This document shows, in pieces, positions 26,164-34,765 of a stretch of 38,257 bases of DNA. A program made the translations under genes and the position numbers. The stretch is from NCBI GenBank assembly GCA_016937695.1, contig JAFGWC010000087.1, positions 1 through 38,257 on the forward strand, read 5' to 3'. Under the pieces are notes generated by a model that made no database searches, was not told the origin of the DNA, and worked only from the letters and a program-made list of their open reading frames with translations. The stretch is from Bacteroidales bacterium (GTDB taxonomy: Bacteria > Bacteroidota > Bacteroidia > Bacteroidales > NBLH01). Each line of letters opens with the position of its first letter. Position 1 is the first letter of the stretch.

Positions 26164-26221
26164 GCTTGCAGGTTTCAAAAAAATCATGCAAGCATCTGCA
26201 AAACCTTGCAGCGGTTTTTTT
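26164..26221 (+). terminator. Terminator region with TGCAAG-type hairpins
   Basis: GCTTGCA (26164-26170) pairs with TGCAAGC (26187-26193). CTGCAA (26196-26201) pairs with TTGCAG (26206-26211), followed by CGG and a T run (26215-26221). It ends the PagL-like gene. The CTTGCAGG-type core also occurs near 33918-33968, hinting at a dispersed repeat. Confidence 0.6.
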
Positions 26222-26274
26222 ATTATTTATTATTGGCAATTAGTAATTGAAAACCTGAAACTTTAAAATTATAA

Positions 26275-26305
26275 TTTGTCAACTTATTTTTTTCGATTAA
26301 ATTTG
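26275..26305 (+). promoter_or_regulatory. Bacteroidota-type promoter for the propeller lipoprotein gene
   Basis: TTTG at 26275-26278 and TAAATTTG at 26298-26305 are separated by exactly 19 nt. The predicted start near 26312 leaves a leader of about 17 nt before ATG 26329. Confidence 0.7.
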
Positions 26306-26328
26306 TGAATCCTTAAAACCTTACAGAT

Positions 26329-27261
26329 ATGAAGAGCTTTATTTTAGCTTTATTGTTTTCTACTTTATTTATTACTTGTAATAATGCTCAGGAAAATACT
26401 GAAGAATTAGAAAATAACGAAATTTATAATTTAAAACTAATAAAAAATAATCCTTACAAGCAATTTAAAACACTTAATGATAAACGTTTTGATTTAAGCG
26501 GAATTACAAGTAACGGAAAAGATATTTTTATTATTGCTGATAAAGAATATAATAATAAAATATATAAAATAGATACAACTACTAATAATTTTAGAATTTT
26601 ATCAGAAATAGAACTTTGCACTACAAGTAAAATAGATTACGAAGGAATTGATTTTTATAATAACCATTTTTATATTATTGAAGAATGGGAAAACGATATT
26701 TATAAAACAGAGCCAACAAGCTGCAAATTAGAAAAAATAGATATAAATTGGAAAAGTTTAAATATTGATGACAGTGATTGGGGAAACAAAGGACTTGAAG
26801 GTATAGCAATAGATTGCGAAAATGATATTTTATACATTGCAAAAGAAAGACAACCACGCAGAGTTTTTAGTATTAATTTAAAAACCAATGAAATATCTGA
26901 GCCTTTTAAAGATATTTTTTATCAAAACGAAGAAGGATACGATATTTCTGATATGAAATTTGAAAATAAATATCTATATATTTTAGAAAGAAGCAAAGCC
27001 TTAGTTACCAGATTAGATATTAAAACAAAAGAAACTAAATCAGTATCATTTAATACTATTGTATATAATAATGGTAAACGAATTTATGCAAATAAATCGC
27101 CACAATATGGAATGGGAGAAGCACTACTTCTAAGCAAAAATCAAATATGGATTGGCTTAGATAATAATGGAGATATGGTTTCAGAATATGGAAAAAGCCT
27201 TGGCCTAGAACAAAATACTAAAACCGTAATACTAATTTTTGAAAGACCGGATTGGTTTTAA
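26329..27261 (+). CDS. Predicted lipoprotein with phytase/SdiA-regulated-like beta-propeller
   Basis: A 310-residue protein. A signal ends in a lipobox-like FITC (C17), suggesting lipid anchoring. The rest shows propeller blades: DLSGITSNGKDIFIIADKE, IDYEGIDFYNNHFYIIEE, GLEGIAIDCENDILYIAKERQPRRVF and a final GEALLLSKNQIWIGLDNNG. This pattern matches the esterase-like domain of phytase and SdiA-regulated families. The substrate is unknown. It has a strong promoter of its own and is followed by a convergence-free gap and tldD. Confidence 0.8.
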   Translation: MKSFILALLFSTLFITCNNAQENTEELENNEIYNLKLIKNNPYKQFKTLNDKRFDLSGITSNGKDIFIIADKEYNNKIYKIDTTTNNFRILSEIELCTTSKIDYEGIDFYNNHFYIIEEWENDIYKTEPTSCKLEKIDINWKSLNIDDSDWGNKGLEGIAIDCENDILYIAKERQPRRVFSINLKTNEISEPFKDIFYQNEEGYDISDMKFENKYLYILERSKALVTRLDIKTKETKSVSFNTIVYNNGKRIYANKSPQYGMGEALLLSKNQIWIGLDNNGDMVSEYGKSLGLEQNTKTVILIFERPDWF

Positions 27262-27282
27262 ACAATTAAATTATATAATAAC

Positions 27283-27307
27283 TTACTAAGTCTTCAATAC
27301 TTAGTAA
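27283..27307. terminator. Weak hairpin after the propeller lipoprotein gene
   Basis: TTACTAAG (27283-27290) pairs with CTTAGTAA (27300-27307) around a 9-nt loop. No T run follows, so it is a weak candidate. It is the only structured element in the 129-nt gap before tldD. Confidence 0.3.
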
Positions 27308-27390
27308 ATTTAAAAAGTTTAAAGCGTAGAAGTAACAAAACTTATCAAGTTTACAAAACTTACTATGTTTAAAAATAAAAACACAAATAA

Positions 27391-28806
27391 ATGGAACTAC
27401 ATAATTATTTAGAACATTTTGGAGTAAATTTAGAACTAATCAGAAATATAATTTCAGTTGGTTTATCAAAAGGAGGTGATTACTGCGATTTATACTTTCA
27501 AAATAGTTTGTCAGATTATATCGGGCTTGAAGATAATGCTGTTAACAGAGCACATTCAAATATCACGTTAGGAGTAGGAATAAGGGTAATAAAAGGAAAG
27601 CAAACCGGATATTCATTTACAGAAATTATTAGTGCCGAAACAATGAAAAAAGCAGCACAAACAGCTGCTAGTATTGCTAATTCAAATAAAAGTCATAAAA
27701 TTCCTGAATTGCAAGTACATGCTCCTGCAAACTATTATGCTATAAAAACTCCATGGGAAGAAGTTTCTGTTGAAAAAAAAATACCTTATTTGCAAAAAAT
27801 AAACGAAAAAGTTTTCGCGCTAGATAAAAGAGTTATTAAGTCAACTATCTCATTTACAAATAGTACAAATCGAATTTTGTTTGCTAATTCAGAAGGTAGA
27901 ATAACTTACGATTATAAGCCAATGGGACAAATAACAGTTTCTTGTATTGCCGAACAAAATGGAAAAAGAGAACAAAATAGTTTTAATTTATCTGCAAGGC
28001 AAGGAATTGAATTCTTTAACGAAGAAAATATTAATCGTTTAGCTAAAGAAGCCGTTGAAAGTACAGTTTCTTTATTCGATGCTGGAAAACCTCAAGCCGG
28101 CGAAATGGAAGTTGTTCTATCTGCCGGCAGTTCGGGTATACTTTTGCACGAAGCAATCGGACATGGTATGGAAGCCGATTTTAATAGAAAAAACATATCA
28201 ATTTTCAGTAATAAAATTGGCAAACCTGTTGCCGAAAATTTTGTTACTATTGTTGATGATGGTACAAATCCAAATGTTAGAGGCTCAATTAATATTGATG
28301 ATGAAGGTAACGATACTAAAAAAACAGTTCTGGTTGAGAATGGAATAATGAAATCTTATATGCATGATAGATTAAGTGCTATTCATTATGGTGTTAAACC
28401 AACTGGAAGCGGCAGAAGAGAATCTTTCAGGTTTGCACCTTTGCCAAGAATGAGAAACACTTATATGTTGCCCGGACCTCATAAAAGAGAAGAAATCATT
28501 AAAAGTGTAAAAAAAGGAATTATTGCCGAAACTTTTACAAACGGACAAGTTATGATTGGTGGAGGAGATTTTACTTTTTATGTTAAATCAGGTTTTCTTA
28601 TTGAAAATGGAAAAATTACAATGCCAATTAAAGACATTAACATTATTGGAAACGGACCTGAAGTATTAAAAAACATAACAATGGTAGCCGATGATTTTAA
28701 AATGACTGAAGGCGGCTGGACTTGTGGAAAAGATGGACAAAGCGTTCCTGTTTCAATGGGATTACCAACAGTAAAAGTCTCAAAATTAACTGTTGGCGGA
28801 ATATAA
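27391..28806 (+). CDS. tldD: Metalloprotease TldD
   Basis: A 471-residue zinc peptidase subunit. The motif HEAIGHGMEADF (H253, E254, H258) is the TldD-type HExxxH site, and C445 in GGWTCGKDGQ is the probable third ligand. TldD works with TldE as a heterodimer that trims unfolded or small peptides; known substrates include microcin B17 and CcdA. The partner gene tldE starts 47 nt downstream. Length and the C-terminal IIGNGPEVLKNI block are normal. No RiPP precursor gene is visible beside it. Confidence 0.96.
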   Translation: MELHNYLEHFGVNLELIRNIISVGLSKGGDYCDLYFQNSLSDYIGLEDNAVNRAHSNITLGVGIRVIKGKQTGYSFTEIISAETMKKAAQTAASIANSNKSHKIPELQVHAPANYYAIKTPWEEVSVEKKIPYLQKINEKVFALDKRVIKSTISFTNSTNRILFANSEGRITYDYKPMGQITVSCIAEQNGKREQNSFNLSARQGIEFFNEENINRLAKEAVESTVSLFDAGKPQAGEMEVVLSAGSSGILLHEAIGHGMEADFNRKNISIFSNKIGKPVAENFVTIVDDGTNPNVRGSINIDDEGNDTKKTVLVENGIMKSYMHDRLSAIHYGVKPTGSGRRESFRFAPLPRMRNTYMLPGPHKREEIIKSVKKGIIAETFTNGQVMIGGGDFTFYVKSGFLIENGKITMPIKDINIIGNGPEVLKNITMVADDFKMTEGGWTCGKDGQSVPVSMGLPTVKVSKLTVGGI

Positions 28807-28853
28807 ACCGTCTATTTGCTATTTATTATTTACCATTTATAATTCCTTTTAAT

Positions 28854-30173
28854 ATGGATAGAAAAGAAAAAGAAGCTTTAGCTCAATATATCATTGATTT
28901 AGCAAAAAAAAATGGTGCAAACCAAATTGCAATCAATCTTTCTGAAGAAAATGGAGTTGATATTCAATATCGCGATTCAGAAATTGAGCAATTACAAGAA
29001 TCTCAACAGAGTAGTTTATCTATTCAAATCTATGTTGATAATAAATATTCAAGTCATTCAACTAATGATTTAAAGAAAGAAAGCTTAAAAAAGTTTATTG
29101 AACAAGCAGTTAAATCTACAAAGTTTTTAAGTGAAGATAAGTATAGGAAATTACCTGATTCTAAATTATATGCAAAAAATTTAGACTTAGATTTAAAATT
29201 GTTAGATGCAGATTATCATAAACTTAGTGCAGAAGAAAGAATTGAAAGAATTAAAGAAATTTATGAACTGGCTCTGTCAAAAAGTGATAAAATAATCTCA
29301 ACAGCGTCTAATTTTTCCGATGTGATTTTTTCTTCATTAAAAGTGCACAGCAATGGTTTTGTTGGTTTTAAAGAAGCTACTTTATTCTCTTTGGCTTCTG
29401 AAGTTACAATTAAAGATGGCGATTCAAGACCTGAAGGTTGGTTTGCCGCACAAACAAGATTTAAAAACCAATTGCCGGAATCTGATTTTATTGCAAATTT
29501 GGCAGTGCAAAATGCTTTAGATAAAATAGGACAGAGTAAAATAAAATCAGGAAACTATGATTTATTGGTTGAAAATAAAGCTGTTGCAAATCTTCTATCA
29601 ATGCTTTTATCACCATTGGCAGCATCGGCAATTCAGCAAAAGCGATCTTATTTAGATGGAATGATAGGAAAACAAGTTGCATCATCAAAACTAAGCATTC
29701 TTGATAATCCATTTGTTGAAAAAGGCTTAGGCTCAAAACTATACGATAGCGATGGAATTGCTACAAGACAGCGAAAATTAATTGATAATGGTGTTCTGAA
29801 TTATTATTTTATAGATAATTATTATGGAAATAAATTAGGATTAGAGCCAAATGGTGGCGCAACTTCTAATCTTTTTTTCGAAACTGGGAATAAAACTTTA
29901 ATTGAAATGCAAACATCCTTAAAAAAAGGAATTTTCTTAACAGGATTTAATGGTGGAAATTCTAATTCTACAACTGGCGATTTTTCATTTGGTATTTCAG
30001 GCTTTTTAATTGAAAATGGAAAATTAACAAAACCTATTAATGAAATGAATATTTCGGGAAATTCTAAAGAGCTTTGGGCAAAACTTGCTGAAATTGGAAA
30101 CGATCCTTATCAATTCTCAAGATGGCAAACACCAAGTATGTTGTTTGAGAATATCTCGTTTAGTGGGTTATAA
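28854..30173 (+). CDS. tldE: TldE/PmbA, non-catalytic partner of TldD
   Basis: A 439-residue member of the same family. I place the start at ATG 28854 (MDRKEKEALAQYIIDLAKK); the frame opens at 28722 within tldD, but those codons match nothing. The C-terminal end has GISGFLIENGKLTKPINEMNISGN, parallel to the TldD block, while the HExxxH site is absent (QQKRSYLDGMIG at the matching place). This is the normal state of TldE, which shapes the peptide chamber. It follows tldD directly in an operon. Confidence 0.95.
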   Translation: MDRKEKEALAQYIIDLAKKNGANQIAINLSEENGVDIQYRDSEIEQLQESQQSSLSIQIYVDNKYSSHSTNDLKKESLKKFIEQAVKSTKFLSEDKYRKLPDSKLYAKNLDLDLKLLDADYHKLSAEERIERIKEIYELALSKSDKIISTASNFSDVIFSSLKVHSNGFVGFKEATLFSLASEVTIKDGDSRPEGWFAAQTRFKNQLPESDFIANLAVQNALDKIGQSKIKSGNYDLLVENKAVANLLSMLLSPLAASAIQQKRSYLDGMIGKQVASSKLSILDNPFVEKGLGSKLYDSDGIATRQRKLIDNGVLNYYFIDNYYGNKLGLEPNGGATSNLFFETGNKTLIEMQTSLKKGIFLTGFNGGNSNSTTGDFSFGISGFLIENGKLTKPINEMNISGNSKELWAKLAEIGNDPYQFSRWQTPSMLFENISFSGL

Positions 30174-30188
30174 ATATTTGTTTATTTG

Positions 30189-31091
30189 TTAATTCTGTTC
30201 AAGAAAAAATTCTTTAATATCTTTTGTATTGATGTTTTTATTTTCTTGGCGGTCATTATCTATTTCAATTATTTTTTTTACAAAAAGCTGACTGCCGTCA
30301 AGATAATTAAAATCGCCTTCGATGATAGGTAATTGAGGATTAATTTTATTAGCTTTTAATTTGTAAATAACTTCAAAATTCTTTTCCAGAGGAAGATTTG
30401 CCCAAACAAATAATACTTTTTTGTCTTCTTGAGCAAAAGAAGCGCCTTTTGAGTTTATTACTTCAGCCTTATATCCATCCGGAATATTTTCTTCAATTTT
30501 TGCTGCACTCATTATTGTTCCTCTGCTAACCAATAGTTTCACTATTAGACTTTTATCATTAGCAGAATAAAAAGGCTTAACTCTTAAACATTGAACAATG
30601 TTTGGATCTGTTGGAGGAAAACTTATATTGCTCGAACGAAGTTCTTTATTAAAATTATAACCTTCGCCCTTTTTGTAAATATTTATTACCTGACTGTTTG
30701 AATATGCAGTTCCTCTTTGATTTTTAAAGATATACGTAAAAAGGCCTTGCATATTAAAAGTGCCGGTCGTATTTTTATCTGTAATTAAATCAAAACTAAT
30801 TGTAAATTTTGGTTCTCGTGGTAAACGAAGCCAAACAAACTTTAATTCCTGATTTGAAAAAGAAAATTCTGCACTTCCAGATTCTTTTTCAATTGCAGTA
30901 AATCCTTTCGGTAATTTTTGACTGAATTCTGCAAAGTGCTTTAAATCAAGCTTATTTACAGTAATTTCTACAGTGAATTTTTCACCCGAATAGTTGTTTG
31001 ATGGCATTTTTACCTGCACCCAAATTTGATTATCTGTAAATCCTAAAATTGCAATAAGTGAGTATGCTACGCTTAAAATAAGGGCTTTCAT
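30189..31091 (-). CDS. Exported protein with two similar beta-sandwich repeats, function unknown
   Basis: A 300-residue protein with a hydrophobic start (about 1-18) that looks like a signal peptide. Two similar units of about 85 residues follow (about 35-120 and 180-265). Each has KxxFxWxxLPxExxFxxxxxL, then a GxFxYx turn (KFVWLRLPREPKFTISFDL and KVLFVWANLPLEKNFEVIYKL). The pattern is like immunoglobulin-fold modules of surface proteins. A charged tail with many N and E ends it. It lies 158 nt downstream of acnB, beyond the terminator at 31191, so it is probably transcribed separately. I do not recognise a named family. Confidence 0.75.
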   Translation of the reverse strand: MKALILSVAYSLIAILGFTDNQIWVQVKMPSNNYSGEKFTVEITVNKLDLKHFAEFSQKLPKGFTAIEKESGSAEFSFSNQELKFVWLRLPREPKFTISFDLITDKNTTGTFNMQGLFTYIFKNQRGTAYSNSQVINIYKKGEGYNFNKELRSSNISFPPTDPNIVQCLRVKPFYSANDKSLIVKLLVSRGTIMSAAKIEENIPDGYKAEVINSKGASFAQEDKKVLFVWANLPLEKNFEVIYKLKANKINPQLPIIEGDFNYLDGSQLFVKKIIEIDNDRQENKNINTKDIKEFFLEQN

Positions 31092-31190
31092 TTTTACTGG
31101 TTTAATTTAAAATAATGTTTGTTTGTTTAATAGAAATAAATATTAAAACAAATATACTAAAAATGTATAGTTTATAAGCCTTATAATTAA

Positions 31191-31226
31191 AATAAAAAGC
31201 CTTGAGTTAGGTCAAGGCTTTTTATT
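31191..31226. terminator. Bidirectional rho-independent terminator after acnB
   Basis: A 15-bp stem, 31191-31205 with 31212-31226, has a 6-nt loop and a core AAAAAGCCTTGA / TCAAGGCTTTTT. It ends acnB on the minus strand, 23 nt after its stop. Confidence 0.85.
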
Positions 31227-31248
31227 TAACAATATTTTAGTAGTAAAT

Positions 31249-33807
31249 TTATTTCAAAAATACTGAATCAGGATCGTCTAATTCATCAAATTGAAGATAT
31301 TCATAAATACTAGCTTCATTTGGTAAAATATGTTTAAAATATTCATCAAAATATTCTGCAACAGTGGGTATTTTATTATTTAAAGATACAATAGCAGCAA
31401 GTTCAGCAGAACCAAGATAAACCTGAGCCCCTTTTCCCATTCTGTTATTAAAGTTTCTTGTTGATGTTGAAAAAACAACTGCATTGTCAGGCACTCTTAA
31501 TTGGTTTCCCATACATAATGAGCATCCCGGAGTTTCAATTCTTGCACCTACATTAGTAAATGTCGAAAATTTAGCTTCATCTTTCAACTTTTTCTGATCC
31601 ATTCTTGTTGGTGGAACAATATATGTTCTAACGTTTGGATTTCTTTTGTGTCCTTCCCAAATTTTACCTGCAGCTCTGAAGTGTCCTATATTTGTCATAC
31701 ATGAACCAATAAATACATCATCAATTTTTTCGCCTGCAACAGCTGATAATAGTTTAACATCATCAGGATCGTTAGGGCAAGCAACAATTGGCTCTTTTAT
31801 ATCTGCTAAATCAATTTCAATAACTTCTGCATATTGTGCATTTGCATCTCTTTCCATTAATTTAGGATTTTTCAACCATTCGTTTAACGCATCAATTCTT
31901 TTTTGTAAAGTCGTTGCATCTTTATATCCGTCTTTTATCAATCTCTCAAGCAAAGCAACATTTGAACGAAGATATGTAGCTACACTTTTTTCTGATAGTT
32001 TTATTGTTGCAGCAGCTGCACTTCTTTCGGCAGCAGCATCTGTTAATTCAAATGCTTGTTCAATGGTAATGTCAGGTAAACCTTCCATTTCAAGAATTCT
32101 TCCGTTAAATACATTTATTTTGTTCTGTTTAGGAACTGTAAGCATTCCTTTTTGAATTGCAAAATAAGGTATTGCATTAACAACATCACGTAATGTAATG
32201 CCTTTGTTCATTTTTCCTTTAAACTTAACTAAAACAGATTCAGGCATATCAAGCGGCATAAACCCTAATGCACCTGCAAAAGCAACCAAACCAGAGCCTG
32301 CAGGAAATGAAATTCCTAAAGGAAATCTTGTATGAGAATCGCCGCCTGTTCCAACTGTATCAGGAATTAGCATTCTGTTTAACCATGTGTGAATTACGCC
32401 ATCGCCCGGTAAAAGAGAAACGCCATTTCTTTCGATAATATATTGTGGAAGTTTTTTATGTGTTTTTACATCAGCTTCTTTAGGATAAGCTGCTGTATGA
32501 CAGAATGATTGCATAAATAAAGGTGTTTGAAATTTCAAACATGCCAATTCAGTTAATTCATCTGCTGTCATTGGTCCTGTTGTGTCTTGTGAGCCAACCG
32601 TTGTCATTAATGGTTCAACTGCTTCGCCCGGTAAAACACCTTTTTGTCCGCATGCATTTCCAACCATTTTTTGAGCTAAAGTATATTGCTGATTTTCTTT
32701 ATGAACAGGTTGAATTGGTTTTGCGAAAATATCAGTTTCACCTAAACCTAAAACTTTGCGAGCTTTTGATGTTAGAGAACGTCCGATAATCAATGGAATT
32801 CTACCACCTGCTCTGTATTCATCTGCAATTGTGTTTGGTTTTAATTCAAATTTTGATATTAATTCGCCTTTTTCATTTGTAATTTCGCCTTTTGAGGTGT
32901 TTATTGTAATAATATCGCCACTTTTTATTTTTGAAACATCACAACTAATAGGAAGTGCGCCTGAATCTTCAACTGTATTAAAGAAAATTGGAGCTATAAC
33001 ACCACCAATAATAACACCTTCACGTTTTTTATTTGGAACAAAAGGAATATCTTCACCAATATGCCATAAAACTGAGTTTGTTGCCGATTTTCTTGATGAA
33101 CCTGTTCCAACAACATCACCAACAAAAGCTACTTTATTTCCTTGTTTTCGCCATTCTGCAATAGTTGCATTGCCATCTGTAAATCCTGTTTGTCCCATTG
33201 ATAGTGAGTGTAAAGGAATGTCAGATCTTGTTGAGGCTTCTGATGCAGGAGAAAAATCGTCTGTATTAATCTCGCCATCAACTTTAAATGCTTTTACAAC
33301 AAAAGTTTCAGGGAATTCAGGCTTTTTTAAAAACCATTCGGCATTTGCCCATGATTCTAAAACTTTTTTGGCTTTATCGTTAGTTTTTGATAATTCAACA
33401 ATTTCTTCAAATGCATCATAAACCAAAGTTATATTCGAAAGTGCTTCTATTGCATCATCAGCTAAATCTTTGTTGTTTAATGTATTAACCAGATATTTTA
33501 CATTATATCCGCCCATCATTGTGCCTAAAAGACGTACTGCTTCTTTTTTATCAATTAATTGTGATTTTTTTTCGCCTTTAATAATTGCACCAAGAAAATT
33601 TGCTTTAATTTCGGCTGCCGGATCCACTCCTGGCAATACTCTTTCAGAAATCAGATTAAACAAAAATTCTTCTTGTCCTTTTTCAGGATTTTCTAGCAAT
33701 TTACAAACTTCGGTAGTTTGTACTGAATTTAATGCTAATGCAGGAATTCCTTTTTCGCCCCTCTCTTTTTCGTGTTTTAGATATGCATCTATTATTTCGC
33801 TGTTCAT
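31249..33807 (-). CDS. acnB: Aconitate hydratase B
   Basis: An 852-residue AcnB. The start is ATG 33807 (MNSEIIDAYLKHEKERGEKG); an ATG at 33852 adds 15 codons overlapping the promoter. The HEAT-like N-terminal part is followed by the swivel domain near DIFAKPIQPV. The iron-sulfur ligands are C703 (GSCMTNIGHF), C762 and C765 (GCSLCMGNQ), which match the positions of E. coli AcnB C710, C769 and C772. The enzyme interconverts citrate and isocitrate; AcnB types also take 2-methylcitrate products. E. coli AcnB also binds RNA when the cluster is lost; that is not tested here. It shares a promoter motif with etfB. Confidence 0.97.
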   Translation of the reverse strand: MNSEIIDAYLKHEKERGEKGIPALALNSVQTTEVCKLLENPEKGQEEFLFNLISERVLPGVDPAAEIKANFLGAIIKGEKKSQLIDKKEAVRLLGTMMGGYNVKYLVNTLNNKDLADDAIEALSNITLVYDAFEEIVELSKTNDKAKKVLESWANAEWFLKKPEFPETFVVKAFKVDGEINTDDFSPASEASTRSDIPLHSLSMGQTGFTDGNATIAEWRKQGNKVAFVGDVVGTGSSRKSATNSVLWHIGEDIPFVPNKKREGVIIGGVIAPIFFNTVEDSGALPISCDVSKIKSGDIITINTSKGEITNEKGELISKFELKPNTIADEYRAGGRIPLIIGRSLTSKARKVLGLGETDIFAKPIQPVHKENQQYTLAQKMVGNACGQKGVLPGEAVEPLMTTVGSQDTTGPMTADELTELACLKFQTPLFMQSFCHTAAYPKEADVKTHKKLPQYIIERNGVSLLPGDGVIHTWLNRMLIPDTVGTGGDSHTRFPLGISFPAGSGLVAFAGALGFMPLDMPESVLVKFKGKMNKGITLRDVVNAIPYFAIQKGMLTVPKQNKINVFNGRILEMEGLPDITIEQAFELTDAAAERSAAAATIKLSEKSVATYLRSNVALLERLIKDGYKDATTLQKRIDALNEWLKNPKLMERDANAQYAEVIEIDLADIKEPIVACPNDPDDVKLLSAVAGEKIDDVFIGSCMTNIGHFRAAGKIWEGHKRNPNVRTYIVPPTRMDQKKLKDEAKFSTFTNVGARIETPGCSLCMGNQLRVPDNAVVFSTSTRNFNNRMGKGAQVYLGSAELAAIVSLNNKIPTVAEYFDEYFKHILPNEASIYEYLQFDELDDPDSVFLK

Positions 33808-33839
33808 GATATATGTATTATTAAATTTATTAAAATATT

Positions 33840-33857
33840 TAATGTTATGCAAAAATA
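33840..33857 (-). promoter_or_regulatory. acnB promoter -7 element and shared 14-mer
   Basis: On the minus strand TATTTTTG (33857-33850) is the -7 element. TTTGCATAACATTA (33853-33840) is identical to 36634-36621 upstream of etfB, at the same offset from its -7 element. No good -33 is visible. The leader would be about 36 nt. Confidence 0.5.
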
Positions 33858-33907
33858 ATAATATTTACATAATTGATGAAGACTTATTTGAATATTATTT
33901 TTCAGGA

Positions 33908-34004
33908 TTTAATAAAACCTGCCAAGTCTTTTGATAAAAACCTTCTAATAGTTTTAAACTCTTGCAGGGTAGTGATTATGATAAATTATAGAGGTTTTAT
34001 TAAA
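33908..34004. repeat. Long inverted repeat with CTTGCAGG core, between acnB and the barrel-like gene
   Basis: TTTAATAAAACCT (33908-33920) and AGGTTTTATTAAA (33992-34004) are exact complements. Inside them CCTGCCAAG (33918-33926) and CTTGCAGG (33961-33968) can extend the stem. The CTTGCAGG core resembles 26164-26211, so it may be a small dispersed element. No ORF lies within it. Confidence 0.5.
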
Positions 34005-34080
34005 AAAATAATTATGACATCAATCATTTTTAGTTAATATAAAGTATTGTAATTTTATTGATTAATTGAAATCTGTAAAA

Positions 34081-34695
34081 ATGAAAATATTCAAGGCTTT
34101 TTTCAATATATTGTTAGTTTTACTGATTTTTGAATGTAATTTATCATCACAAACTAACATAAGTGTTAAATTTTTATCCTTAACTTATGAATTTGATGCT
34201 TTGAATTCTGTTTTTTATAACAGAAAATTAAATGAAAAAGGAAGTTTTTGTTTAGAATCCGGTTTAATATTTTCTTTTGAAGCATATTCTAATGAAAATA
34301 CTGCTATAAAGTTCTCTCAATCATTGTTTTATGATAAACTTTCTCAATTGTCTGCAAACACTCAAATAATGATTAAATTCAAATTAATAAAGCATTTTAA
34401 AAATTCTCTATACGTAGGAATTGGTCCAAATTTTCAATTAAGAAAAGCTAGAAATTCAATAAATGGTTATATAGATGAAGCTTATTATGAAAATTTAAAT
34501 GATTTACAATATAAAATTAGTTGGCTAAGTGCAGAAATTGAATATAATTATTATTTAAATAAAAAAACTGATTTAAGCATTTCGATAAATCATATTCAGC
34601 CAAAAAGTATAGGTTTAGCAGTTGGATTAAAATATTGGATTAATAAAGTACCAAAAAAGAAACGGGGCTGTATTTCTTGCCCCGGATCTCATTGA
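34081..34695 (+). CDS. Small exported beta-barrel-like protein with Cys tail
   Basis: A 204-residue protein. I prefer ATG 34081 (MKIFKAFFNILLVLLIFECNLSSQ); the frame also has TTG 34066. A signal peptide ends near SSQ. The remainder has alternating amphipathic strands with aromatic ends (ISVKFLSLTYEFDAL, LYVGIGPNFQLRK, YKISWLSAEIEYNYYL, GLAVGLKYW), which fits an eight-strand outer-membrane barrel. The C terminus KKKRGCISCPGSH carries a CxxC after the last strand. Function unknown. Confidence 0.75.
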   Translation: MKIFKAFFNILLVLLIFECNLSSQTNISVKFLSLTYEFDALNSVFYNRKLNEKGSFCLESGLIFSFEAYSNENTAIKFSQSLFYDKLSQLSANTQIMIKFKLIKHFKNSLYVGIGPNFQLRKARNSINGYIDEAYYENLNDLQYKISWLSAEIEYNYYLNKKTDLSISINHIQPKSIGLAVGLKYWINKVPKKKRGCISCPGSH

Positions 34696-34765
34696 TTAAA
34701 ACTAAACTAAACAGGTGTAATGTATCTATAATCAGTTGTTAAACTAAAAACTATAGCAATTTTAA

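Noticed and set aside
28722-28853. 44 extra codons before tldE
   Set aside because: They overlap the end of tldD and match nothing; ATG 28854 gives the normal TldE start.
27391-30173. tldD-tldE as part of a peptide-modification (RiPP) cluster
   Set aside because: No precursor peptide, cyclase or exporter is adjacent; the pair is common as stand-alone genes.
32756-33421. 221-codon plus-strand frame inside acnB
   Set aside because: It is antisense to well-conserved acnB sequence and has no family resemblance; AT-rich genes often leave such frames open.
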